Origin: Candidatus Zixiibacteriota bacterium
Lineage (GTDB): Bacteria; Zixibacteria; MSB-5A5; GN15; JACZUZ01
Assembly: GCA_022572905.1 (NCBI GenBank)
Contig: JACZUZ010000002.1
Coordinates: forward strand, 1 to 19,579
Length of the DNA: 19,579 nt
Direction: 5' to 3'
This document shows, in pieces, positions 9,136 to 16,818 of the stretch. The notes beneath the pieces were generated by a model. That model was not told the origin of the DNA and did no database searches. It worked only from the letters and a program-made list of their open reading frames with translations. The position numbers and the translations under genes were made by a program. The first letter of the stretch is position 1; each line of letters starts with the position of its first letter.

Positions 9136-9591
9136 ATGATTGACGGTGTTGAAATAAAAAATTTGAAGATGATTCCGGACGAGCGGGGAACATTGATGGA
9201 AATATTACGCTCCGATGATCATCTATTCGAAAAATTTGGCCAGGTATATGTAACTACTGTTTATCCGGGAGTGGTTAAGGCATGGCACGGGCATAAATTA
9301 CAAACCGATTTCTTCACTGTTGTGTCAGGAATGATAAAAATGGTTTTATGCGACCTACGCGAAAGCTCGTCCAGCAACGGAGAAATTTTTGAGATGTTTA
9401 TTGGCCAGGATAATCCCGCTCTGATCAGGATACCTCCAGGTGTGTTTCACGGCATTAAATGCATCGGAACAGGTCTGGCAATCGCTCTTAACGTACCAAC
9501 TGAACCGTACAATCATGCCAATCCGGACGAAGAAAGATTACCCTGGAACACTGACCAAATAAAATACGACTGGGACATAAATCTCTCCTAA
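9136..9591 (+). CDS. rmlC: dTDP-4-dehydrorhamnose 3,5-epimerase-like cupin, short form
   Basis: Expected to epimerise dTDP-4-keto-6-deoxyglucose at C3 and C5 in the rhamnose pathway. The 151-residue cupin shows IPDERGTLMEILRSDD (13-28, family D-x-R-G-x-L), VKAWHGHKLQTDFFTVVSG (47-65) with His51 and His53, VLCDLR (70-75) and IPPGVFHGIKCIG (99-111). Classical RmlC proteins are about 180 residues and have GLHYQ instead of AWHGHKLQTD, so this is the shorter, divergent branch. The assignment rests partly on its place between rmlA (50-base gap) and rmlB (28-base gap). A role as a related sugar 3- or 5-epimerase cannot be excluded. It starts at the only sensible ATG, with AGCGAG upstream as a weak ribosome binding site. 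Confidence 0.87.
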   Translation: MIDGVEIKNLKMIPDERGTLMEILRSDDHLFEKFGQVYVTTVYPGVVKAWHGHKLQTDFFTVVSGMIKMVLCDLRESSSSNGEIFEMFIGQDNPALIRIPPGVFHGIKCIGTGLAIALNVPTEPYNHANPDEERLPWNTDQIKYDWDINLS

Positions 9592-9619
9592 GTATATTTC
9601 ATAGATATCAACAACAGTA

Positions 9620-10636
9620 ATGTCAAACACGCAGACTTCATACACTCCGCGGGAGCCGATACTGGTGACCGGCTCGGCTGGATTCATTGGATCAACTTTC
9701 TTGCCGTTGTTATTGAGCAAGTTTTCCGCTAGTGAAATTCATTCTGTAGACGCTTTAACCTACGCCGGTTCGCGCGAAAATCTTCTTGATCTGCCCGAGT
9801 CTTCAAATCACAGCTTCCATCGGCTTAACATCACTGATTTCGATTCGCTTCAAAAGAAATTTCAAAATTTTGAATTCAAAACTGTTATTCATTTTGCCGC
9901 CGAAACACATGTTGATCGATCACTAAATAGTCCTGATCTTTTCTTCCGAACTAACTTAATTGGAACAACAAATCTTTTGAAATTGGCCAAAGAGTTCGCT
10001 GTTGAGCGCTTTATCCATATTTCTACCGACGAAGTATATGGTCCGACGCCTGACGGAATCGAGTTTGATGAATCCGCGCCGCTGAATCCCAGTTCGCCTT
10101 ATGCGGCCAGCAAAGCCGCCGCCGATCTGGCCACGCTATCATATTCGAAATCTTATGATCTCCCGGTGATAATTATTCGTTCAACAAACAATTACGGCCC
10201 GCGTCAGTATCCCGAAAAATTAATTCCCCTCTTGATTTCGCGGGCGTCACAAGGTAAAGCGCTACCTTTATATGGCGACGGTAAATATGAGCGCGACTGG
10301 ATTCATGTCGAAGATTTTTCCCGTGCGGTTATCGCAATTCTTGAGTGCGGCAAGGCAGGTGAAATATACAATGTCGCAGGCGAGAACAGAATCTTGAACA
10401 TTGAAATTGCGGAGAGAATAAGAGAGCTGGTTGGAGTCGCTGAGAGCAAGATTGAGTTTGTCGCGAATCGCCCCGGACATGACCGTCGCTATCGGATCCG
10501 AACGGATAAAGTTAAAACCCTCGGATTTTCTCCTCAAATTGATTTCGATGAGGAACTTGCGAAAGTAGTTAAATGGTATCTCAAGACCCCCCAAAGACTG
10601 GCGAAGATATCAACCGGCGCCGCTGTCGAAAAATAA
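9620..10636 (+). CDS. rmlB: dTDP-glucose 4,6-dehydratase
   Basis: Extended short-chain dehydrogenase that turns dTDP-glucose into dTDP-4-keto-6-deoxyglucose using bound NAD+. The 338 residues show the Rossmann motif GSAGFIGS (18-25), HFAAETHVDRSL (91-102), the active-site segment STDEVYG (135-141, with the Thr-Asp-Glu triplet of the dehydratases), the catalytic Tyr161/Lys165 pair in SPYAASK, and NNYGPRQYPEKLIPL followed by YGDGKYERDWIHVED. Length and all signatures are normal for RmlB. It follows rmlC by 28 bases and precedes rmlD by 40 bases, completing a cotranscribed rhamnose set in the order A-C-B-D. Confidence 0.96.
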   Translation: MSNTQTSYTPREPILVTGSAGFIGSTFLPLLLSKFSASEIHSVDALTYAGSRENLLDLPESSNHSFHRLNITDFDSLQKKFQNFEFKTVIHFAAETHVDRSLNSPDLFFRTNLIGTTNLLKLAKEFAVERFIHISTDEVYGPTPDGIEFDESAPLNPSSPYAASKAAADLATLSYSKSYDLPVIIIRSTNNYGPRQYPEKLIPLLISRASQGKALPLYGDGKYERDWIHVEDFSRAVIAILECGKAGEIYNVAGENRILNIEIAERIRELVGVAESKIEFVANRPGHDRRYRIRTDKVKTLGFSPQIDFDEELAKVVKWYLKTPQRLAKISTGAAVEK

Positions 10637-10676
10637 AATCCTCTCCAATCTAAAAAAAGAAACCTATCCTCAAACT

Positions 10677-11552
10677 ATGAATATCTTGTTAACGGGAGCA
10701 GGAGGCACGCTGGGGATTCGGCTAACGCCAAAACTCAAAAGAGCGTTCGGCGCCTCCGCTGTTCATTGCTGCTATCATTCGTCGGAAACGAAATTCAGTG
10801 GCGATTCGTATTCCTGTTGCGGTGACCTGACTGAAAAAGATTTCCTCGAAGACTCGCTGAAAAAATCTAGCCCGCAGGTAATCATTAATCTCGCTTCGCT
10901 AACTGATGTAAATCATTGCGAAGAAAAGCCCGAAAAAGCGCAACTCATAAACGTTGGGCTGGTAGAGCAAATTTCTGAAATGGCGCCGCGAGCAAAACTT
11001 GTTCAGATTTCCACTGACTATGTTTTTGACGGCGAAAGCGGAAACTACAAGCCCAACGATAAAACCAACCCTATTTCTGTTTACGGTATTACGAAACTGG
11101 CCGGAGAATCGGCGACGCTCAAGAATCCGGACAATCTGGTTATTAGAACTTCGGGGCTTTTCGATTCCCGGCCGGGAAATCTTTTCTATTTTTTCATGGA
11201 TAAGCTAAAGCGAAGTCAGGAAGTAAGCGCTCTCTCCGACTGTTGGTACTCTCCGACCAGCGCGGTATCTCTTGCCGAATCTATTGTCGCGCTGATAGAA
11301 AATAACGCGAGTGGCGTCATACATTTCGCTGGACCGGAGCGAGTCACGCGTTATGATTTTGCTCTACTGATCGCCGAAAGCTTGGGATACGATAAGGCGC
11401 TGGTGAAAAAGATGTCACAAAGTAACTTCAACTGGCCAGCCCGCCGACCAAGAGATTCAAGTTTGGATTCTTACGACGGATATTCCAATTCGAATTTAAA
11501 GCACCGAGGCTTGGCGGAAGAACTGGGTAGAATAATATCGATTCGTGAGTAG
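10677..11552 (+). CDS. rmlD: dTDP-4-dehydrorhamnose reductase
   Basis: Reduces dTDP-4-keto-L-rhamnose to dTDP-L-rhamnose with NAD(P)H, the last step of the pathway. The 291-residue short-chain dehydrogenase has the nucleotide-binding loop LLTGAGGTLG (4-13), NLASLTDVNHCEEKPEKA (71-88), STDYVFDG (112-119), the catalytic Tyr136/Lys140 in NPISVYGITKLAGE and FAGPERVTRYDFA near the C terminus. The family often starts MKILVTGAxGxLG, matching the start chosen here. It is the last gene of the rml operon, and its stop codon lies only three bases from the stop codon of the convergent gene, leaving no room for a separate terminator. Confidence 0.94.
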   Translation: MNILLTGAGGTLGIRLTPKLKRAFGASAVHCCYHSSETKFSGDSYSCCGDLTEKDFLEDSLKKSSPQVIINLASLTDVNHCEEKPEKAQLINVGLVEQISEMAPRAKLVQISTDYVFDGESGNYKPNDKTNPISVYGITKLAGESATLKNPDNLVIRTSGLFDSRPGNLFYFFMDKLKRSQEVSALSDCWYSPTSAVSLAESIVALIENNASGVIHFAGPERVTRYDFALLIAESLGYDKALVKKMSQSNFNWPARRPRDSSLDSYDGYSNSNLKHRGLAEELGRIISIRE

Positions 11553-11555
11553 AAC

Positions 11556-12851
11556 CTAAGTTTTGCGCTCTTTTTTCTTGGCGGCGGGAAAGAGAATATT
11601 GTTGAGAACCAAACGATAACCCGGTGAGTTCTTGTGATATTTTAATTCAGTTTTCGGATCGCCCACCATATGCTGGTAATCTTCGGGATCATGCCCGCCC
11701 AGGAACGTAAATGTACCCCGCCCCAGATTCCCGTGGATATAACGCGCTTCAGGGAAACCGTCCACTTCTCCCAGAATAGTAGCGAACTTCTTGAGATAGT
11801 TCTTGTTAAATCCTGTCGCCTGCCCCATAAAGCCGTTTACAATTTGCACGTGATTCTGAACGAGCATAGTCGGAACCGGATCAAGCTTGGCCGAAAAATC
11901 AAACAAATAGAAGACATCATTTCTAGCGTTGGGAAAATTCGTCAGTCGCATAGGATATGTGTCAATATCACTATGGCTGTAGATAAATGGGTCCAGCACC
12001 GGTTTGAAATTTTCAAACGCGAATGTTAGTGAGTAATCAAGATTCTCGGTCGCGTCAGTATTGATTGGGTCTCCGTCAAATTCTCGGGGTACGATGTCTG
12101 TATTTCTTGCGGCCAGCGCTATGTCTATAGTCTCCGGAGCGGAGCACATGGCGAACATGAATCCGCCTCGAACGACATATTCGCGAATCGTCAAAGCCAC
12201 GTCGGCTTTCATTTTCGAAACTTTCGTATAACCCAGCTTGCGGGCCATATCGAGATTAGTTTTCACATCCTGCTGATACCAGATCTTGTTGCGATAAGCG
12301 GCATAGAACTTTCCGTACTGACCGGTAAAGTCCTCATGATGAAGATGAAGCCAGTCGTACTCTTCCAGCCTGCCTGTCAGAACTTCTTCATCCCAGACTA
12401 CATCATAGGTAATTTCAGCGTAGGCCAGAGCAAGAGTTACCGCGTCATCCCAGGGTTGATGTGTCGGCGGCGAATAAACCGCCATCTTGGGAGCTTTCTC
12501 AAGTTGAACTTTCTCCATGTTTTCAACTTCGATAGTTCTGTAAATTGCAGACACTTCTGCTGACGTGATTTCCTGGTAGGTAACTCCGCGCGAAAGTAAC
12601 CGATCTTCGAGGTCCTTGTATACGGCGCAAAGAAATGAACCGCCTTCGTAATTAAGGAGCCATTCCACTTCGCCGCCGCTTTTGAGAATCCAGAATGCGA
12701 CACCATAGGCTTTGAGATGATTTGTTTGAGTGGAATTCATCGGTATCAAAATTTTCGCGGCGGAAGAGCTTTGAAAACCGAGCGATATAATCAGCGTCAC
12801 TCCAATAGTTAACTGAAGCGCTTTCTTTGAAAAATGTTTGCTATGTTTCAT
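11556..12851 (-). CDS. Secreted protein of an uncharacterised family
   Basis: A 431-residue exported protein. From the ATG at 12849-12851 it begins with a basic stretch (MKHSKHFSKK), a hydrophobic core (about 12-26) and a likely signal peptidase site after SSSAA (about 28-32); an upstream in-frame ATG at 12902 would put 17 residues ahead of this signal. The mature protein starts AKILIPMNSTQTNHLKAYGV, followed by WLLNYEGGSF (65-74). Later come YDWLHLHHEDFTGQYG (165-180) and GGFMFAMCSAPETID (229-243). I recall similar proteins in Bacteroidetes-type genomes labelled 'asparagine synthetase B', but nothing here supports that: there is no N-terminal nucleophile Cys and no PP-loop. The Cys in FAMCSAPE after a hydrophobic strand resembles the nucleophile elbow of class I glutamine amidotransferase-like folds, a suggestion only. 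It lies 103 bases downstream of rarA. Confidence 0.8.
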   Translation of the reverse strand: MKHSKHFSKKALQLTIGVTLIISLGFQSSSAAKILIPMNSTQTNHLKAYGVAFWILKSGGEVEWLLNYEGGSFLCAVYKDLEDRLLSRGVTYQEITSAEVSAIYRTIEVENMEKVQLEKAPKMAVYSPPTHQPWDDAVTLALAYAEITYDVVWDEEVLTGRLEEYDWLHLHHEDFTGQYGKFYAAYRNKIWYQQDVKTNLDMARKLGYTKVSKMKADVALTIREYVVRGGFMFAMCSAPETIDIALAARNTDIVPREFDGDPINTDATENLDYSLTFAFENFKPVLDPFIYSHSDIDTYPMRLTNFPNARNDVFYLFDFSAKLDPVPTMLVQNHVQIVNGFMGQATGFNKNYLKKFATILGEVDGFPEARYIHGNLGRGTFTFLGGHDPEDYQHMVGDPKTELKYHKNSPGYRLVLNNILFPAAKKKERKT

Positions 12852-12954
12852 TATCTCGTTACCTGAAGATAAGGGCGTTTTGGGAATTACAGTCAAACAC
12901 ATTTGTTAAACACATCTATGATCAAGGAGTTCGCTCTAATTCTGTTTCGAATTT

Positions 12955-14340
12955 CTAAAAATCAGCGTCCGTATTCGCTTTCATCAACTTCGCTCGCAAA
13001 TCCCGGTACCATTTCATATAATCGGCCAGAGCGCGCTCATCGCCAACCTGGGAGGGGGAATATATCCGGCTGCCCTTGATCTCCTCGGGAAAATACTCCT
13101 GATCGGTAATAGAATTTTCATAGTTGTGGGCGTATTTATATTCTTTTCTATATCCAAGTTCTTTCATCAATCTGGTGGGAGCGTTTCTGATATCCAATGG
13201 TGTGGGTAGCGAACTATTTTTTTGGGCCAGTTCGGTCGCTTTTTTCCAGGCGCTGTAAGCGCTGTTTGATTTTGGCGCGCAGGCCAGATAAATCACCAGT
13301 TCGGCGATAGCCAACTCACCTTCAGGCGAGCCCAGAAAATGATAACTGTCCCGTGCGGAAATCGCTCGCGAGAGAGCGTTGTTGTCCGCGAGACCTATAT
13401 CTTCGCTGGCGAAACGCACCAGTCTGCGCAGGATATACATTGGCTCCTCGCCCCCTGCCAGCATTCGCGCCAGCCAGTACAATGCGGCGTCGGGATCGCC
13501 GCCGCGAATTGTTTTGTGCAGCGCCGAGATAAGATTGTAATGCTCCTCGCCGGATTTGTCATAAAACACAACGCCCTTTTGATGAATTTCTTTGAGCCTT
13601 TCGCGCGAAATAACGAGAGACTCCTTTTGCTTTGACTCAGGACGAGCGTCATCCACAGCGCTTTCCAGAAGTGTCAAAAGCCGTCGCGCGTCGCCATCGG
13701 CCGCGCCAATCAAAAACTCGCGCGCCGATTCATCGAGAGTAATTTTTACTGCGCCAAGACCGCAATCACTATCGGATAACGCGCGATCAATTATTTCGCT
13801 CAGATCATTTTCATTTAGTCTGTCAAGCTGATAGACCCGGCAACGACTCAAAAGCGCCGAGATGACTTCAAATGACGGATTCTCTGTCGTCGCTCCGATC
13901 AGGACAATATCGCCGCTTTCAACATAAGGCAGGAACGCATCCTGCTGGGCTTTGTTGAAGCGATGGATTTCATCGATAAAAATATATGTGCGCCCCCCGG
14001 AGAGTTTGCGATATGAAGACGACTTTTTTAGAAGCTCCTTGACTTCTTTGATACTGGCGCTGACTGCGGAGAATGGCGCGAAATGGCCGGAGGTTGTGCG
14101 GGCAATTATCCGCGCCAGGGTTGTTTTGCCGCTTCCCGGGGGACCCCACAGAATTAGCGAGCGCACATTGTCGGATTCTATTTCGCGCCGGAAGGGAGCG
14201 CCCGAGCGAACCAGTTTACTCTGCCCGAAAAACTGATCGAGATTTCGCGGCCGCATCCGTTCCGCAAGAGGCGCATGGTCGATGCTGGACGGACTATCCT
14301 TTACAGAAGAGGTCTCGCTGATTTTGTCGAAGAGTTCCAT
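12955..14340 (-). CDS. rarA: Replication-associated recombination protein A, AAA+ ATPase
   Basis: Clamp-loader-like ATPase (RarA/MgsA, related to eukaryotic WRNIP1) that acts at stalled replication forks with SSB and DNA ends. The 461 residues, slightly above the usual 430-450, contain PLAERMRPRNLDQFFGQ (24-40), Walker A WGPPGSGKTT (65-74), the Walker B region FIDEIHRFNKAQQDAFLPYV (121-140), sensor 1 GATTENPSFEV (149-159), the SRCRVY segment (165-170) and the C-terminal tetramerisation part with GGDPDAALYWLARMLAGGEE and FASEDIGLAD. The ATG at 14338-14340 leaves a 24-residue N-terminal stretch that is longer than usual and poorly conserved. It is GC-rich (42 of 60 bases at 13441-13500), in sharp contrast to the insert immediately upstream. 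Confidence 0.96.
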   Translation of the reverse strand: MELFDKISETSSVKDSPSSIDHAPLAERMRPRNLDQFFGQSKLVRSGAPFRREIESDNVRSLILWGPPGSGKTTLARIIARTTSGHFAPFSAVSASIKEVKELLKKSSSYRKLSGGRTYIFIDEIHRFNKAQQDAFLPYVESGDIVLIGATTENPSFEVISALLSRCRVYQLDRLNENDLSEIIDRALSDSDCGLGAVKITLDESAREFLIGAADGDARRLLTLLESAVDDARPESKQKESLVISRERLKEIHQKGVVFYDKSGEEHYNLISALHKTIRGGDPDAALYWLARMLAGGEEPMYILRRLVRFASEDIGLADNNALSRAISARDSYHFLGSPEGELAIAELVIYLACAPKSNSAYSAWKKATELAQKNSSLPTPLDIRNAPTRLMKELGYRKEYKYAHNYENSITDQEYFPEEIKGSRIYSPSQVGDERALADYMKWYRDLRAKLMKANTDADF

Positions 14341-14488
14341 GGTATATTTAAAGAGTAATTGTTATGGAAACATAAACGTAAGAAGAAACTCTAATTAAGT
14401 TACTAAGACTAAGACGTTCGTAACACTTTTGGTAAGAATATAAATACAGGAAATAAAGTAAGACAGAGAAACTTATCGAATACTAGGC

Positions 14489-15478
14489 TCAAATTCGACT
14501 TGTGATAAGATGACTTAAAGTTACGGTAGCCGGCCATACACTATTTACCTTAATTTCACAGTAAGATTGAGGTGGTCTAATATCTGATTCAATTAAGTGT
14601 TCAAGTTGTGAGCCAAAAAGTGGAGATCCGAATGATTTTACTTCATCAATCTTAATAGCATAGACTTTACTTGCACCTTTACAATACTCTTGAAACGTTT
14701 TCTTATCGCAGCCAACATCCTTTTCATATTCATTCCATATATTTTCAGGCGTATCCTTAATAATTTCTCCAATCTTAATCTCACCTACAAGAGCACGTTC
14801 TGGTGAACTCGAATAAAGAACTGCCCGAGAACCCTTCCACCTTTGGGAAAAACGTCTTCTTATTTCTATTCGTTTAGAACCATTTAATATTTTACGTGCG
14901 GGGTCAGGTTTTATACTCAATACTAACTCACACCGCTTCACTCCAGACTGATTAGAAAGAGAATCTCCTATCGAAGGCAATAATCTTAGTACAGATTTCC
15001 AATATATATCAAACGTAGTATCGCAACTTATTTCATCATCAAACAAACGATATTGTGTTCCGGCAAGGCCTGATAATTTAAAACCGAATTTAGAAAAAAA
15101 GTCAGACTTCTCAGACCACAATTGACTTGGTGCAGTAAAATGGACTCTTTTTGCTTCCCCTCTTAATTCAATTGCGGCAAGAGCAAACAATAATTCACCG
15201 AGATTATTCCCCTGATTATCAGGTATAATTCTTAGGCTACATATTTTTGCATTTGTTCCCCGTTTAATTATCGTAGCACCGACTGGTATTGAATCAATGC
15301 ATACTAGATACCCTATCCTATCTTTTTGACTGAATCCTGGTAAAACTTTTCTCTTAAACCACGATTCAATTCCTGGATACAAGTTGTCACATTCTTCAAT
15401 CAAATTTTTCATTTCTCTATGAAATTTATCAGAAGGTACAGATGTCCCACCAAATTTTACTAACTTTAGATCAATCAT
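14489..15478 (-). CDS. GNAT acetyltransferase fused to an ASCH (PUA-like) domain
   Basis: A 329-residue two-domain protein. Residues about 50-145 look like a GNAT N-acetyltransferase: strand IGYLVCIDSIPVGATII, then LRIIPDNQGNNLGELLFALA, where Q-G-N-N-L-G is the acetyl-CoA pyrophosphate loop (one Gly replaced by Asn), and FFSKFGFKLSG near the end. Residues about 185-310 form an ASCH domain: VLSIKPDPARKILNGSKRIE, RRRF (207-210), AVLYSSSPERALVGEIKIGE (219-238), FQEYCKGASKVYAIKI and RPPQSYCEI (301-309), the pattern of the COG4933-type ASCH proteins. ASCH domains bind RNA or nucleobases; YqfB of E. coli is an N4-acetylcytidine amidohydrolase of this fold. Substrates here are unknown. It follows the dCTP deaminase gene by 33 bases, shares its AT-rich composition (17 of 60 bases GC at 15001-15060) and has no Shine-Dalgarno sequence. 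Confidence 0.85.
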   Translation of the reverse strand: MIDLKLVKFGGTSVPSDKFHREMKNLIEECDNLYPGIESWFKRKVLPGFSQKDRIGYLVCIDSIPVGATIIKRGTNAKICSLRIIPDNQGNNLGELLFALAAIELRGEAKRVHFTAPSQLWSEKSDFFSKFGFKLSGLAGTQYRLFDDEISCDTTFDIYWKSVLRLLPSIGDSLSNQSGVKRCELVLSIKPDPARKILNGSKRIEIRRRFSQRWKGSRAVLYSSSPERALVGEIKIGEIIKDTPENIWNEYEKDVGCDKKTFQEYCKGASKVYAIKIDEVKSFGSPLFGSQLEHLIESDIRPPQSYCEIKVNSVWPATVTLSHLITSRI

Positions 15479-15511
15479 TATTTTGATTATCCATTGTAGG
15501 GTTTTGAAAAG

Positions 15512-16675
15512 TTATTTCCAATCAGAAAAGTAATTGGATAGCTTAAGTTCTTGCTTATCGTATCCTTCATCACGTTCCTTTTTCTTATCCTCTTCAGTAA
15601 TTTTAAGCTTTTGAGACATTTTATAAAAATTTAGTTTTGCGACTGCCTCTCCGTGTCGTAGAAATGTATTCACATTATGGCCCCTAACTTCAAAAATTAG
15701 AGGCGTGCCAGTTTGGTCCTCGCGATATTTCCCAAAACTCGGATGTACAAATCCTGCGTAATGAATGCGAATCTCACCTAGTGTTTCGGATACAGGATGA
15801 CCGTATACTGCTACATCTTCAGGTAGTTTGAATCTTTCAAGCGATCTAAGAATATAAAATCTTTCTGGTTCGATCATAATACATCTGTCTTTTTTTTCGA
15901 TTCTTTCCCAATATACTGATGGATCTAGTAAATTTTTGGGCTCGCGTAGGTCAATCGTGAGGTCAATTGGGGGTTTTTCATCATCCGATCTTGCGACGAA
16001 TGCATAAATCTCTTTATCACCAATACATACCGGATCGAGATTAAGATGTAAATAACAGAAATCTGCTTCCATTTTCACTTTTTCTCCATCCTTCTTTAGA
16101 AGCATAGGGGGATAGAGATTGAACTCTTCACTAGTAAATTGAGATATTGAAGGGGTCCCATGAAATAGACGTAATTGGGCCAGTTTCGTACCTTCCTTAA
16201 CAATCACTGGAAACGTAATCGGAGTTACTTCAAGATATAATCCTCCTGAGCATGATGGTTGAATCTCATCATAAGTTCCAGACCCGTCAGCAATAAGTCG
16301 TGTCAATACATCTAATCGACCGATAGTACTTTTCCCACTCGCAAATCCAAATATTTCATATTTTTTATCGATCTTCAAATATTCCTTCAATGGAAATACA
16401 TAAGTCTTCTTTGGAATAAGCGTGAGGTCTTGTCCCTCAGTAAAATCACGACTAGATTCTACAAAATCTGAACTATTCAAAACACCAGAATACGGCAGAT
16501 TCTTTTCTCCTTTAATTCCTCCTTTCATAACATGATATTTGTTACCAATTCTAAGATCAAACGAGGAGAATCCTGCGCTATCAGTAGTGTTCTGAATAAT
16601 ATTTTCGTTCATTAAGAGAAGGATTTGTTCTCTTGAAAGTACTCCTGGTCTAATTTCTGAAATAGAATCAACCAT
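15512..16675 (-). CDS. dcd: Long (two-domain) dCTP deaminase
   Basis: Cytoplasmic enzyme of the dCTP deaminase/dUTPase superfamily that converts dCTP to dUTP (or dUMP in bifunctional types). The 387 residues hold two copies of the fold, as in the long DCD family of some Proteobacteria. Copy one has SSFDLRIG (37-44), GKSTIGRLDV (114-123, the S-x-x-G-R motif), QPSCSGGLYLEV with the expected catalytic Glu149, and GTKLAQLRLF (162-171). Copy two has PIDLTIDLRE (236-245), SETLGEIRIHYAGFVHPSFG (296-315), PLIFEV with Glu329 and GEAVAKLNFYKM (342-353). It can serve dTTP synthesis, but dCTP deaminases also deplete dCTP during phage infection in described defence systems. It is AT-rich (20 of 60 bases GC at 16021-16080), starts a two-gene unit with its own predicted promoter, and has no Shine-Dalgarno sequence. 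Confidence 0.9.
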   Translation of the reverse strand: MVDSISEIRPGVLSREQILLLMNENIIQNTTDSAGFSSFDLRIGNKYHVMKGGIKGEKNLPYSGVLNSSDFVESSRDFTEGQDLTLIPKKTYVFPLKEYLKIDKKYEIFGFASGKSTIGRLDVLTRLIADGSGTYDEIQPSCSGGLYLEVTPITFPVIVKEGTKLAQLRLFHGTPSISQFTSEEFNLYPPMLLKKDGEKVKMEADFCYLHLNLDPVCIGDKEIYAFVARSDDEKPPIDLTIDLREPKNLLDPSVYWERIEKKDRCIMIEPERFYILRSLERFKLPEDVAVYGHPVSETLGEIRIHYAGFVHPSFGKYREDQTGTPLIFEVRGHNVNTFLRHGEAVAKLNFYKMSQKLKITEEDKKKERDEGYDKQELKLSNYFSDWK

Positions 16676-16736
16676 TTGGGAAAGATCTAATAACTAGTTT
16701 ACGCTTTAAGCACCCACAAAATGCTCTTCAACCAAC

Positions 16737-16765
16737 AGCCTAATGCAGTGAGCGACTTCTGTCAA
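16737..16765 (-). promoter_or_regulatory. Predicted sigma-70-type promoter of the dcd/GNAT-ASCH pair
   Basis: On the minus strand a perfect -35 box TTGACA (16760-16765) is followed after exactly 17 bases by TAGGCT (16737-16742), three of six in the -10 box. Transcription would start about 55 bases before the dcd ATG at 16675. The -35 box overlaps one arm of an inverted repeat (16762-16782). Confidence 0.5.
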
Positions 16766-16782
16766 GTTTAATTTTTACTTGA
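16762..16782. promoter_or_regulatory. Inverted repeat overlapping the -35 box, possible operator
   Basis: TCAAGT (16762-16767) and its exact complement-reverse ACTTGA (16777-16782) flank a nine-base AT-only spacer. One arm covers the predicted -35 box of the dcd/GNAT-ASCH promoter, where a bound dimeric repressor would block transcription. A short weak hairpin or chance are alternatives. Confidence 0.35.
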
Positions 16783-16818
16783 AGTTCACATTATAATCTA
16801 TTATTAGGTAACGTTTTA

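Noticed and set aside
14341..14488. Possible att site or flanking direct repeats at the left edge of the AT-rich insert
   Set aside because: By eye I found no word of useful length shared with the right edge (16676-16818), and no integrase or tRNA gene is present; only a small tandem ACTAAG repeat is visible.
15479..15511. Seven-codon open frame starting ATGGATAAT that overlaps the start of the GNAT-ASCH gene
   Set aside because: It is too short, has no ribosome binding site and no leader-peptide features; it may at most help translational coupling.
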